Source of the DNA: CAVZTX01 sp963778375
Lineage (GTDB): Bacteria; Chloroflexota; Ktedonobacteria; Ktedonobacterales; Ktedonobacteraceae
Assembly: GCA_963778375.1 (NCBI GenBank)
Contig: CAVZTX010000023.1
Coordinates: forward strand, 162,218-226,217
Length of the DNA: 64,000 bases
Direction: 5' to 3'
Shown: in pieces, positions 46,657 to 55,886 of the stretch
How the letters are laid out: each line of letters starts with the position of its first letter
How positions within the stretch are numbered: position 1 is the first letter of the stretch
The notes under the pieces: generated by a model
What the model was told of the DNA's origin: nothing
The model's input: only the letters and a program-made list of their open reading frames with translations
Database searches by the model: none
Position numbers and translations under genes: made by a program

Positions 46657-46716
46657 GTTACCTAACAGGGTATGACAGAAGAGATGTTCCTGACGGTAGT
46701 ATACCTGTTACATAAC
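46657..46716. promoter_or_regulatory. Two GTTANNTAAC sites upstream of LuxR gene
   Basis: GTTACCTAAC at 46657-46666 and GTTACATAAC at 46707-46716 are 50 bp apart. Both have GTTA/TAAC half sites with a 2-bp centre. Together with the copy at 43389 they suggest a regulator binding site, perhaps of this LuxR protein itself. Confidence 0.35.
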
Positions 46717-46739
46717 ATCATTACAAGCCTGGAAAGGGC

Positions 46740-46873
46740 CGAATGGGTAGATGAATTGGTAGGGACCGAAACATCGACGATGGGCGCGATACATCAAGCC
46801 CCTACATAGGCGGGTGGCTTCACCCGCCATTGGTGAGCAATTCGTCACTAATATCCAGGAGGATGGAGATGCC
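46740..46873. repeat. Dispersed repeat and hairpin between ABC and LuxR genes
   Basis: ACATCGACGATGGGC at 46771-46785 also occurs at 63519-63533. TGTAGGG on the opposite strand lies a short distance away in both. Next to it, 46809-46816 and 46821-46828 form a perfect 8-bp GC-rich stem with a GCTT loop, which may terminate the ABC gene transcript. Confidence 0.5.
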
Positions 46874-47983
46874 CTAGAAAATGGCTTCGCCGGTGTCTGT
46901 GTTGAACAGGTGAATGTGACTGTTGTCCGCATGCAAAGTAACGGTGCCACCGGCATGGGCGTCGGAACGTGGGTCCAGGCGAGCAACCATTGATTTGCCA
47001 GCAGTACTCATGTATGCCAGCAGCTCACTCCCCAGGTGTTCTACAACATCAACAGGTGCGTGCAGCGTTGAACCATTACGCGCATCCGCAGATATTAGCG
47101 AAGCATCCTCCAGGTGTTCAGGACGGATGCCAAAGGTAACGTTTTTGCCTGCTGCTGCCCGCGCCTGCTCTACATAGAGCGGAGGTATCTCTACCTGCCC
47201 TATTCCATCAAGTACAACCTTTGTCGTGTCACCATCGGCGGCTATCTTTGCCCCATTGAAGAAGTTCATCGCGGGAGAGCCAATGAAACCGGCAACAAAA
47301 AGGTTTGAAGGATGATCGTAGAGTTCCTGGGGGGAGCCAAGTTGCTGGATCAGCCCACCATTGAGCACCGCAATGCGGTCACCCATCGTCATGGCCTCAA
47401 CCTGGTCGTGGGTTACATAAATAACGGTGGTTTGAATACGTTGATGGATCTTGATGATCTCAGAACGCGTCTGCACACGGAGTTTCGCATCCAGGTTTGA
47501 AAGTGGTTCATCCATCAAGAAGACCTGGGCCTCGCGTACAATTGCGCGACCAAGTGCGACGCGTTGGCGCTGACCACCTGATAGTTCCTTTGGTTTGCGT
47601 TTAAGATACGGCGTCAGACCGAGAATGTCGGCAGCCTCTTCGACACGCTTGGTGATTTGATCCTTGGCAAAGTGACGCAGCTTGAGGCCAAAGGCCATAT
47701 TGTCGAAGACTGTCATGTGGGGATAGAGGGCGTAGTTTTGGAAGACCATTGCGATATCGCGATCTTTTGGATCAACGTTATTGACCACTCTATCGCCGAT
47801 GCGGATTTCACCCTCGGTAATGTCTTCCAATCCTGCTATCATACGCAAACAGGTACTTTTACCGCAGCCGGAGGGACCAACCAATACGAGGAACTCGTGG
47901 TCCATGATATCAATGTTGATATCATGGACAATCTCAACTTTACCAAATCGCTTGTAGACATGCTCGAATTGGACACGTGCCAT
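46874..47983 (-). CDS. ugpC: ABC transporter ATP-binding protein, MalK/UgpC type
   Basis: The 369-residue protein has Walker A LVGPSGCGKSTCLRM (near residue 40), the Q-loop AMVFQNYALYPHMTV, signature ELSGGQRQRVALGRA, Walker B VFLMDEPLSNLDAKL and the switch His in YVTHDQVEAMT. After residue 235 comes the MalK-type regulatory TOBE domain (VTFGIRPEHLEDA). Such ATPases energise sugar or glycerol-phosphate importers (CUT1 type) and are often shared by several systems. No permease or binding protein is nearby, which supports a shared subunit. The gene symbol is given for the family; the precise sugar is unknown. Confidence 0.88.
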   Translation of the reverse strand: MARVQFEHVYKRFGKVEIVHDINIDIMDHEFLVLVGPSGCGKSTCLRMIAGLEDITEGEIRIGDRVVNNVDPKDRDIAMVFQNYALYPHMTVFDNMAFGLKLRHFAKDQITKRVEEAADILGLTPYLKRKPKELSGGQRQRVALGRAIVREAQVFLMDEPLSNLDAKLRVQTRSEIIKIHQRIQTTVIYVTHDQVEAMTMGDRIAVLNGGLIQQLGSPQELYDHPSNLFVAGFIGSPAMNFFNGAKIAADGDTTKVVLDGIGQVEIPPLYVEQARAAAGKNVTFGIRPEHLEDASLISADARNGSTLHAPVDVVEHLGSELLAYMSTAGKSMVARLDPRSDAHAGGTVTLHADNSHIHLFNTDTGEAIF

Positions 47984-48642
47984 TACAGATACTCCTTTTG
48001 CTCTCGTAACAGAAGGTTTTGCTATGCATCCAGCATAGGTACATTCTGTTACATTTCAATGATAGAAGAGCTTCGCTTGGTGCCTTCGTTGCACCTGCGA
48101 GAAGCAGGTGGGAGTCAACGGGGCTTCTTCACGCCCTATTGCAGAGAGACAGGATGATCTGGACTCTACGCAGACGCTATTAAGAAGTATAACATGGAGT
48201 TTTCAACAAACACAATGGTATTTGCGACTAAATCCCGGGATTTGGTTTTATCGCTAAAAGTACTACCTTGCCTGGCTCTTTGCTTCTTCAAGATAAGTAC
48301 CAGCGCATTGTTCGTTCCACATATGGAACCGTATCAAGTGTGTAACATTAGGACATTGATGTGAATACATTGAGAAACATATGTGGATATTTTAAAAAAA
48401 CGGTTTTTTGCTGAAAAAAGGGCATTTAGACACTAGACAAGAACACAGCTTTTCATGCATACTATAGATATGTATTTGATGGGGATGTTATAAACAAGTA
48501 AGATACAATGTAATAACATCTCTGTACAAAAGGATATTATTCCGGTTGGATACGCAGTAACAGCAAGTACCCAGCTCGGCTAGTTGTATGTATACGCGAC
48601 GTACAGAAATTTCAAGGTAGCGTGCAAGGAAAAGGAGGAGCC
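47984..48642. other. AT-rich spacer with a 14-bp palindrome
   Basis: No supported gene. AAATCCCGGGATTT (48230-48243) is a perfect 14-bp palindrome about 250 bp upstream of the ABC gene and 400 bp before the next gene. The region must hold the promoters of both divergent genes; no consensus pair stands out. Confidence 0.35.
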
Positions 48643-48873
48643 ATGCTTAGCGCTGATGAACCTCGCAGTGAAGTAGCTCAATTATTAGCGCAAATTAGCG
48701 CGGAATATGAAGCTGCTCAACGTGGCCTCTCTGGTCTTGCCTATGGTACCTCTCAACATGAATTCATTACTGCTCGGATGGAGCATTTGGGCCAGCTTCA
48801 TAGTGAGTTACAATCAATCGTAGGTGATGACGCTATCGGTTTGGTTGTAGACACCATAGATCGCATTCATTAG
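48643..48873 (+). CDS. Small hypothetical protein
   Basis: ATG at 48643 has a strong AAGGAGGAG site 4-12 nt upstream. The 76 residues are largely helical (LLAQISAEYEAAQRGLSGLA, TARMEHLGQLHSELQSIV) with no membrane segment. The family is not recognised. The strong ribosome site and clean codon use argue for a real gene. Confidence 0.6.
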   Translation: MLSADEPRSEVAQLLAQISAEYEAAQRGLSGLAYGTSQHEFITARMEHLGQLHSELQSIVGDDAIGLVVDTIDRIH

Positions 48874-48928
48874 TATTGCCCCAATTAGTGCATATCCTCT
48901 CTTTGCGACGTTGCTTATTTCATAGATC

Positions 48929-48976
48929 GGGACCGATTTCGCGAACGCGAAAAGTTAGCGTGAGCGCATTGGTCCC
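48929..48976. repeat. Compound stem-loop repeat
   Basis: GGGACC (48929-48934) pairs with GGTCCC (48971-48976). Inside, TTTCGCG-AA-CGCGAAA (48937-48952) and GCG-TGAG-CGC (48958-48967) form two more stems, giving a cruciform. This looks like a dispersed intergenic element. The remaining 48977-49525 holds no gene that I can support. Confidence 0.5.
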
Positions 48977-49525
48977 GCAAATGCTCCTTGCTCCCCAATT
49001 GCTTCCCAAATTTCGCTCTATGTATGTGAATAGCGACAATTCGCGAGGATCTGAAACTTATTGCTCTGACGCTGCCCGTGATGATTTCGGGAAAAGGGGG
49101 AGCATAGACCTTGTTGCCCTTTATCTGATATGCTATGATGGTTTCGTTAAGACCATTCCCTCTTTTTCAAGAAAGGCACGTCTGATGGTCGTGGTGATCC
49201 GGTAAGTCCCTCAGTTTAGAGCTTTATGTGAGAAGCGAGGAAGAAGGCTGTCATGTGACAGCCTACGTATTCTTGTGGACAGGTTGCTCGAAGGAAGCAG
49301 TATCGATCCACAGAATATGCTTTTCTGTCCTTGATGCATGCGCTCTCAATTGATGGCATGGACAAGCACTGAAGGCGTGCAGACATGTGATCTGCTTCCA
49401 TCTCCCCTACATTTCTTGCTCCTGGAGACCGCTTCAGATCTGCTCTCTCTCCTGCCGTGTTGAGTGCGCTCCTTCACCCAAACGAGTACAATGAAAAAGA
49501 CCAATTCTGGAAGGAGATCATAGCA

Positions 49526-50002
49526 ATGACTACAGGACTACCCGACTTTTTTAAATATAATCTCTGGGCAAACCTGCGTTTGCTCGATGCTTGCGCACAA
49601 CTGTCGGACACACAACTGGATGCGACGATGAATGGGACGTTTGGCAGCGTTCGAGAGACTCTGATGCACCTGTTCACATCCGAAGAAGGGTATGTCAGTT
49701 CTTTTACCGGAACAACCCCTACCCCTCCACTTAAAGAATTTGCGACTTTTGCGAGGTTCGATGAACTGCGACGACGAGCAGAGAGGTCAGGAAAAGAACT
49801 GATCACAATCGCAGAGCAGAGGGACCTGAGTCAGATCTTTCATCTTGATGGGGGAACCTATGAGGCTCAGGCCATCATCGTGGTGATCCAGGCCATCAAC
49901 CATGGCATCGATCATCGTTCGCAGATATCCACTCTGCTGAGCCAACAGGGTATTGATCCACCCGAACTCGATGCCTGGGCTTATAATGATGCGATGCGTT
50001 AA
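49526..50002 (+). CDS. DinB family protein
   Basis: ATG at 49526 has AAGGAG 9 nt upstream. The 158-residue four-helix-bundle protein has FKYNLWANLRLLDACAQL, ETLMHLFTSEEGYV and IQAINHGIDHRSQISTLL, where three His supply the metal site of DinB/YfiT-like proteins. These act as metal-dependent thiol transferases or hydrolases, often using bacillithiol or mycothiol; the substrate is unknown. Confidence 0.85.
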   Translation: MTTGLPDFFKYNLWANLRLLDACAQLSDTQLDATMNGTFGSVRETLMHLFTSEEGYVSSFTGTTPTPPLKEFATFARFDELRRRAERSGKELITIAEQRDLSQIFHLDGGTYEAQAIIVVIQAINHGIDHRSQISTLLSQQGIDPPELDAWAYNDAMR

Positions 50003-50153
50003 AGGTTGGGAGAGTAGTTGAGCTTCTGATCATGAACGTATTCAGTGCCCCTCTATAGAAGTAGACATGTTGAAATGATGCGATTGCCTGAGTGAGATGG
50101 ACACCCCTCTCACTCAGGCAATATGCAATGCTAATTTTCGAACATATCACTAC

Positions 50154-50555
50154 TTACGTTGGTTCTTGGATCGTTTGGATGTACAACTTTGACCAAGCGA
50201 TCTGCTCTCCTTGAATTCCTGAGATGGTCACACCGCGCGTCATGTGCTTCGTTCCATCAACCTGCGTTCCATGATAGAGTAGTTCAGCCCACACGGTGTC
50301 TCCCTCCACTGCTTCACTCAGCACATCTACCTGGAAATCTGGCATCGCTGAGAAAAAGAAACTCCAGTTTTTCCGCACACCTGCCTGCCCAGTAAAATTT
50401 CTTTCCGGGTAGAAAGGCTGCTCACTGCGAAAGTCGAGAGCAAAACAAGCCACCATAGCGTCCAGGTCGTGTTGATTCGCGGCTGAAATCATGCGCTCGA
50501 ATACCAATTTAGGGGAAGAAGGCGTTTGCGTATGCTGTACCTGTTCTTCTAACAT
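50154..50555 (-). CDS. SnoaL-like / NTF2-fold protein
   Basis: AAAGGAA lies 7 nt before ATG 50555, preferred over 50603. The 133 residues match the SnoaL-like polyketide-cyclase fold: VFERMISAANQHDLDAMVAC, the PFYPERNFTGQAGVRKNWSF loop, SAMPDFQVDVLSEAVEGDTV and a C-terminal strand. Such proteins bind or isomerise small hydrophobic ligands. It follows the NmrA-like gene by about 80 bp on the same strand and may share its transcript. Confidence 0.8.
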   Translation of the reverse strand: MLEEQVQHTQTPSSPKLVFERMISAANQHDLDAMVACFALDFRSEQPFYPERNFTGQAGVRKNWSFFFSAMPDFQVDVLSEAVEGDTVWAELLYHGTQVDGTKHMTRGVTISGIQGEQIAWSKLYIQTIQEPT

Positions 50556-50634
50556 CGAAATTCCTTTCTTTCTTGCATAGAACATGTCTTTTTCAGTGCT
50601 CACTTGTGGAAAGTCAACCTTCCTCGAAATGTGT

Positions 50635-51549
50635 TTACTTGACCTTACTCAACGATCCAAGTTGAACATTATTCGTAGTAGTACGGCGAGCTATTTCCTC
50701 AAATGGCGTCAGTTTGACGCCGAAGGCACGAGCAGTTTCAGTCATATCCCAGCGTAGATTCGCGGTATCTATATAAATGCCGTTACGTATCAAACGACTC
50801 ATCACCGGATTTATCGGCTGCATCAGGATGGACATGACACGCATCATCAGTAGAGGGATATGACGTTTTTTCGCCTGACGTCCGCTTGCGCGTTCAAAGA
50901 TCGCCGCTACCTGATTCATGGTCAGATTCTCCGGCCCACCAACCTCGATCACCATGTTGCTTGCGCGAGGGTCATCCAGCGCGATGCTGACATAACGAGC
51001 AACATCCTCCACCGACACAAAATTGATCGGATTATTGCCACGCCCAAAGATGGTGGTCTTGCCCTGCTCCCGGATGGGCTGGCCGATCAACTGAGCCCAA
51101 AGCTCCATATACGCGCTGGGGCGGAGGATAGTGAAGCCCAGGCCACTGGCTCGCAGATACTCCTCTGTACGATATTTGATGCGAAAGAACTCCAGTGGAG
51201 AATCGGAGCTTGCACCCTGAACGGAGATAAAAATGAAGTGTTTCACGCCAGCAGCTTTAGCGGCATCAATCAGGTGTCGATTGCCCATATCATCAACTGT
51301 GCGGGGGTTGTTGTCGCCCTTTCCATCGAGGGCATGCGCAGCAGCTAGCACCTGCTCAACTCCCTGGCAGGCGTTCGCCAGAGAGATAGGATCCTGGAGG
51401 TTGCCGCTCACTATTTCTACCCCCTGCTGCTTCAGGTGCGCAAGGCTGAGTGGATTTCTGGTCATTACACGTATCGATTTGCCTTCCGTGAGCAGCTGCT
51501 GAACGACAACGCTGCCGAGACGGCCACTGGCTCCAACAATCAAAATCAT
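50635..51549 (-). CDS. NmrA-like NAD(P)-binding oxidoreductase
   Basis: The 304-residue atypical SDR has the NAD(P) loop ILIVGASGRLGSVVVQQLL at the N-terminus, VMTRNPLS, a GNLQDPISLANACQGVEQVL block, HFIFISVQGASSD and TILRPSAYMELWAQL. The Tyr-x-x-x-Lys of classical SDRs is absent, as in NmrA-type sensors and some quinone reductases. It lies opposite the XRE-STAND regulator (187 bp apart), which may control it. Confidence 0.82.
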   Translation of the reverse strand: MILIVGASGRLGSVVVQQLLTEGKSIRVMTRNPLSLAHLKQQGVEIVSGNLQDPISLANACQGVEQVLAAAHALDGKGDNNPRTVDDMGNRHLIDAAKAAGVKHFIFISVQGASSDSPLEFFRIKYRTEEYLRASGLGFTILRPSAYMELWAQLIGQPIREQGKTTIFGRGNNPINFVSVEDVARYVSIALDDPRASNMVIEVGGPENLTMNQVAAIFERASGRQAKKRHIPLLMMRVMSILMQPINPVMSRLIRNGIYIDTANLRWDMTETARAFGVKLTPFEEIARRTTTNNVQLGSLSKVK

Positions 51550-51735
51550 ATATGGCTCCTTTCTCGCTTCTTCATTCTAATGAAGGATATGCCCTGATAG
51601 TGCTCTTCCTGTTGGAAGTATAGATGACCTAGCTTGCTTTTACCATGAGGAAGAGGCACATCTTGCTCACATATTTCTTCACTCGGGTTGATGTGCTATC
51701 ATGGAGCAGAACGAGGCCGTATACAAGGATAAAAC

Positions 51736-54054
51736 ATGAAGCAACAGAGCAACTTTGGCACCCTTCTCAAGCGATATCGCCTGGCGGCAGGTCTTTCACA
51801 GGAAGCACTGGCGGCCCGCGCAAGCCTGAGCTCGCGCACAATTTCCGATTTGGAGCGCGGCATTCACGATGTACCGCGCAACGATACACTTGAGCTACTG
51901 ACCAACGTGCTCACCCTGACTGACCTACAGCGCACCTTGCTCCTGGCTTCAGCACGCCCACAGGCTGCTATCTTTGCTGATACGCCTTCATACTCTCCCA
52001 CACTCGATTTTCCTGTGCCTCCTACTCGGCTGGTTGGTCGAGAGCAAGAACGCTCCCACACGCTTGAGCTACTGCGTCATGCGAGTACGCGCCTGCTCAC
52101 TTTGACTGGACCATCCGGTGTCGGTAAGACGCGATTTGCACTTCAACTTATCCAGGATATCGCTCCTGATTTTGTCAATGGCGTTGCCTTTATAGCCCTG
52201 GCACCTATTCGTGACGCGGCGCTTGTTTCCGGTGCGATTGCTCAGGCACTCGGCATTCATAAATCCGCAAACACATCGCTTGCTGAGCAGGTACAGGCAT
52301 TCCTGCGCCCGAAGCATTTCTTACTTGTACTCGATAATGTCGAACAGGTACTGGACTGCGCATCTTTTGTGGCCGATCTGCTGGCGAACTGCCCGCACCT
52401 GTTCATCCTCGTGACGAGCAGAACACCCCTGCGCCTGCGCGCTGAGCAAGAGGTACAGCTTGCTCCATTTCCCCTGAAAGATGCCGTCACACTTTTTTGC
52501 GAGCGAGCCAAAGCGGTGAGACCAACGCAGGTATATGCTGCAAGCGAGGTAGAAGCTATTTGCGAGCAGGTAGATCGGCTTCCCCTGGCAATCGAACTAG
52601 CGGCAATGCACGTCAAACTTCTTCCTCTCTCCGAGTTGCGAAAGCGTCTTACCCACCGCCTGACGCTCCTCCGTGATGGGGCAAGAGACCTACCCAAGCG
52701 TCAGCAGACAATGGAGAACGCAATCGCCTGGAGCTATGAGCTGCTTACGGAGGAACAACAGCGCTGTTTTCGTGCGCTCGGTGTCTTTGTGGGAGGGTGG
52801 ACACTTGAAGCGGCTGAAGAGGTCTGCTGGAATCAACAAAACACGATGTCAGAAACGTTCGTACTTATCCTCGCGGCTCTCGTAGATGCCAGCCTCATCC
52901 AAGTAGAGATGCCGACAGAGGGCAGGGAACGCTTTGGAATGCTTGAGACGATTCGAGAGTACGCCCTAGGGCAGTTGTGCACAGCAGGAGAGGAAGAACG
53001 ATGTCGTCGGCAACATGCTGCCTATTACGCGCTGCTGGCAGAAAGCGTCATGGCGTATTTTGGGGAAGAGCAGGGAGCACGCGAGTCGCACATTGCACTG
53101 GCACTTGAATTGCCCAACGCTCGTTCCGCCCTGGAGTGGGCTGAGCAAAAGAACGAGGCAGAATTGGGACTGCGGCTGGCAGGCTTCACGCGCCTCTGGC
53201 ACGTGCGAGGTCAGATGAGCGAGGCCGAGCGATGGATGGAACGCATGCTGGCGCTCGATCAGCGAGCAAGAGAGAGAGGGCAGCCTACTGCGCAGCTTAC
53301 ACAACGCATAGCAATACTCTACGGTTTCGGACGAACCCAAGTGCGGCATGGAAGGGCGGAGAATAGCGCGGAAGCGTACGCGAATGAAGCGTTGCGCCTT
53401 GCCCAGAGCATTGGTGATCAGAACGGCATGTGCAACGCATACGCAACGCTCGGCATGATCGCTCAGGCAAACGGTAAACTCAACGAGGCAGAGCGTGCCT
53501 TTAGCGAAAGTTACCAGCTTGCCAGGCAGTTAAAGCATAGCGGCCTGATGAGCCGCGCGATGGCTCATCTTTCAGAAGTGGCAAGCATAAGAGGGGATGT
53601 AGAGCGTGCCACTGCGCTCCTGGAAGAAGCTCTCGCCAATGCACACGTTAGCGGGATGACGTGGGACATCCCTATTATGACAGGTATGCTTGGTCACCTG
53701 GCACACCAGCAGCAGCGCTACGATGTGGCGAAAGCGCATTACCGGGATGCCATCGTGCGCTTTCATACGTTCAACAGCCCCGGCTACATCGCTGGCTGCC
53801 TGGAAGGGTATGCCGCTGTCCTCAGCGCGGAAGGACATTACACCCAGGCTACCCGGATGTGTGCGGCTGCAGCAGTTCTTCGCGAACAGATACATGCTCC
53901 ACGTCTCCAAGCCCAGCGCGAAGCGTTCGAACAAACTGTTGCGACTGCAAGAGCAGTGCTGGATGAGGCGAGCTTTGCCAGGGAATGGGATGCAGGAATG
54001 TTGCTCACGCAGGACGAAGCGATTGATAATGCTTTGTCTGAGATGGGCACATAG
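51736..54054 (+). CDS. XRE-HTH/STAND/TPR transcriptional regulator
   Basis: The 772-residue protein starts with an XRE helix-turn-helix (residues 7-62: RYRLAAGLSQEALAARASLS) then a STAND ATPase with Walker A GPSGVGKT at 125-132 and Walker B HFLLVLDNVEQV. LVTSRTPLRLRAEQEVQL and the RLPLAIELAAMHVKLLP block are typical of this family. The C-terminal half is TPR repeats (AYANEALRLAQSIGDQNG, AERAFSESYQLARQLKHSG). Members switch DNA binding on ligand sensing. Divergence from the NmrA gene suggests that operon as a target. It converges on the methyltransferase gene with 11 bp between stops. Confidence 0.85.
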   Translation: MKQQSNFGTLLKRYRLAAGLSQEALAARASLSSRTISDLERGIHDVPRNDTLELLTNVLTLTDLQRTLLLASARPQAAIFADTPSYSPTLDFPVPPTRLVGREQERSHTLELLRHASTRLLTLTGPSGVGKTRFALQLIQDIAPDFVNGVAFIALAPIRDAALVSGAIAQALGIHKSANTSLAEQVQAFLRPKHFLLVLDNVEQVLDCASFVADLLANCPHLFILVTSRTPLRLRAEQEVQLAPFPLKDAVTLFCERAKAVRPTQVYAASEVEAICEQVDRLPLAIELAAMHVKLLPLSELRKRLTHRLTLLRDGARDLPKRQQTMENAIAWSYELLTEEQQRCFRALGVFVGGWTLEAAEEVCWNQQNTMSETFVLILAALVDASLIQVEMPTEGRERFGMLETIREYALGQLCTAGEEERCRRQHAAYYALLAESVMAYFGEEQGARESHIALALELPNARSALEWAEQKNEAELGLRLAGFTRLWHVRGQMSEAERWMERMLALDQRARERGQPTAQLTQRIAILYGFGRTQVRHGRAENSAEAYANEALRLAQSIGDQNGMCNAYATLGMIAQANGKLNEAERAFSESYQLARQLKHSGLMSRAMAHLSEVASIRGDVERATALLEEALANAHVSGMTWDIPIMTGMLGHLAHQQQRYDVAKAHYRDAIVRFHTFNSPGYIAGCLEGYAAVLSAEGHYTQATRMCAAAAVLREQIHAPRLQAQREAFEQTVATARAVLDEASFAREWDAGMLLTQDEAIDNALSEMGT

Positions 54055-54065
54055 CAGCGAAAACA

Positions 54066-54980
54066 TCAAGAGACCAACTGCAACGTGCTCACCTGCATAT
54101 CAAAATAGCGCATTGAAGTAGTGGGATGTGTCCATACGCCTGTCACGACGAACTCGGTCTCTTCGCTCATGAAGTTTGATTTGTCAAGGACACAGCCTTC
54201 GTCGTCAAGGAAGCAGCCCAGCCAGCTCGAAATATCTTCAGCATCCAGCAACGGCGCATCCTCGCACACAAACCACTCAGCAATCCCTTGCAGGTACGTA
54301 TGGAAATCTTGCGAGAGCGGGTGACGCCGGAGAATCTTGTAGCTTTTTTCTTGCACATCCTCGTATCCTGACGCGCGCAGGTATCCGGCGAGCTTCGAGC
54401 CCACCCAGCTATCCTCAAAGGCATAGCCATAGTTGGTGCGTTCTTGCTCCCAGCGTTCACGCGCCTGGAAAACGCGAGCTTGCAGACCAGCATCAACATC
54501 AGAAAAGCGCATCGTGCCAAAATCAATATCCTTCAGCACAATCCGTCCACCTGGCACCAGGTAGCGACCCATGGCAGCAAACGTCGCGATCGGATCAGGC
54601 AGGTATTGACTCACATTCGCGCTAAATATCACATCGGCGCTTCCAACTGGCAGGGGAAGATGCTCCATCAGCCCTTGTTTGTACTCCACCAACCGGGAAT
54701 ACCACCTGCCCTTGTTGCGTCTCTGAGCGGTTACGAGGGCCTCCGGTGAGATGTCCACGCCCAGAATATGGCCCTTCGGACCAATAGCGCGAGCGAGCAG
54801 CGGTGTCCAGAGTCCAGGACCACAGCCAGCGTCAACGATCAAACTGCCTGGCTCAAGAGAGAGGTCGCGAATCATTTGCTCACGCTCGGGCGACTTACTG
54901 CGGTGATGTGTCTCCAACCACTCGATAGCATTGAGTGGCAAACCACACTCATTAACGTGAACAAGTTTGTCTACTGCCAT
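54066..54980 (-). CDS. Class I SAM-dependent methyltransferase
   Basis: The 304-residue protein has motif I LIVDAGCGPGLWTPLLARA, the acidic ILGVDISPEALVTAQ, and ADVIFSANVSQYLPDP, consistent with an N-methyl or C-methyl transferase of the UbiE-like group. Residues 200-280 are a helical cap with no known family. It could modify a small molecule; the substrate cannot be assigned. Confidence 0.82.
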   Translation of the reverse strand: MAVDKLVHVNECGLPLNAIEWLETHHRSKSPEREQMIRDLSLEPGSLIVDAGCGPGLWTPLLARAIGPKGHILGVDISPEALVTAQRRNKGRWYSRLVEYKQGLMEHLPLPVGSADVIFSANVSQYLPDPIATFAAMGRYLVPGGRIVLKDIDFGTMRFSDVDAGLQARVFQARERWEQERTNYGYAFEDSWVGSKLAGYLRASGYEDVQEKSYKILRRHPLSQDFHTYLQGIAEWFVCEDAPLLDAEDISSWLGCFLDDEGCVLDKSNFMSEETEFVVTGVWTHPTTSMRYFDMQVSTLQLVS

Positions 54981-55015
54981 GTCTTACTTTCATCCTTCTC
55001 CCTGCATCGCTACTG

Positions 55016-55342
55016 ACGCGAAGCATAGATGCGGTAGCGTCGTTGCAGCGATGGATAGGTGCCCACATGCATTATGTAGCATTAAAGGTATTTTTAGATT
55101 GATGGAAGTATAACATGTAGGAACACAAGAAACAATACATTGTAAACAAATGTAGTACTAAGGTATAAACAATGTTTCAGAAGAAAGTTCTATCAGGATG
55201 TTGAGTAGAAAGCTCGTTGAGTGGACAACAGGATGAAATGTGGAAAGGAATGTCTCAGGAGAAACTGTTTGAAGCGTCGTACCGGTGAATTATTCCTGAT
55301 GGGAGGGAAGTGAGAGTTAGGTAAGCGCAATAAAAAATAGAG
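55016..55342. other. AT-rich spacer, no gene seen
   Basis: The spacer between the methyltransferase and the terminator holds no gene with a ribosome site. ACATT...AATGT at about 55136-55152 forms a weak palindrome. It should contain the methyltransferase promoter on the minus strand. Confidence 0.3.
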
Positions 55343-55370
55343 CGACTGGAGGTGACAAAACCTCCAGTCG
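55343..55370 (-). terminator. Intrinsic terminator of excisionase-type HTH gene
   Basis: On the minus strand 55370-55360 and 55353-55343 form an 11-bp GC-rich stem with a 6-nt loop, followed by CTCTATTTTTTATT. This is a textbook intrinsic terminator 90 bp after the HTH gene stop (55461). Confidence 0.88.
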
Positions 55371-55460
55371 TAAGACTTTGGATTAGCCAAAGATTAATAG
55401 GTTTTATTCATACATACAGAAGACTTGATATAAGACCGCGCTCATAGCATAAAAAGAGAC

Positions 55461-55682
55461 TTAGCTCACGGCAAGAGTAGTTTGTAGAGTCGCCATCGGA
55501 ATCTCCCGACCGATGCAGGCACGTAGATCTTCGCGGTAGAAGCGCCAGGTGCTCCCTACTTTATGGCCAGTAAGTTGTCCAGACCACATGAGGCGGTAGA
55601 GAGTTGAGCGGCTCACCCGCAGATAGGTCATAGCCTCTTTGAACGTCAAAAGAACATCATCTTGGATTACTTGCATAACCAT
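55461..55682 (-). CDS. Excisionase-type MerR-like HTH protein
   Basis: The 73-residue protein is a winged-helix HTH of the excisionase (Xis)/AlpA group: LLTFKEAMTYLRVSRSTLYR holds the HTH and GHKVGSTWRFYREDLRAC the wing. Such proteins may be transcription regulators rather than phage excisionases; no phage genes lie nearby. A strong palindromic site (55731-55757) is about 50 bp upstream of the start, and the gene ends in a clear terminator, so it is a single-gene unit that may regulate itself. Confidence 0.85.
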   Translation of the reverse strand: MVMQVIQDDVLLTFKEAMTYLRVSRSTLYRLMWSGQLTGHKVGSTWRFYREDLRACIGREIPMATLQTTLAVS

Positions 55683-55730
55683 GCGATTTCTCCTCTAAAA
55701 GATACGAGCACTCGACACCGAGCGTTGAAG

Positions 55731-55757
55731 TTTGTATCAGTCGATACAAATATTTGT
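55731..55757. promoter_or_regulatory. Overlapping palindromes, operator candidate
   Basis: TTTGTATC (55731-55738) and GATACAAA (55743-55750) form a perfect 20-bp palindrome with a 4-bp centre. ACAAATATTTGT (55746-55757) is a second perfect palindrome overlapping it. The pair lies 49-75 bp before the HTH gene start, a typical operator position. Confidence 0.6.
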
Positions 55758-55886
55758 CTCACTGCATGTTATAGTAACCTATAGTGTTACGCTTTTGTGT
55801 TGAGGATTAGTTATGATCCGGTTAATTTAGCGAAGCTGTGGTTAGATATTCATTACCAGACAGCCTAGTCCCCGGTGTAACCGACG

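Noticed and set aside
45634..46665. 343-codon open frame on the plus strand
   Set aside because: Antisense shadow of the LuxR ATPase domain, which has clear Walker motifs on the minus strand.
48876..49205. 109-codon frame after the 76-residue protein gene
   Set aside because: It crosses the compound stem-loop repeat, lacks a ribosome site and has no family resemblance.
55461..55682. Prophage remnant suggested by an excisionase-type gene
   Set aside because: No integrase, phage or att-like repeats nearby; such short HTH proteins are common as ordinary regulators.
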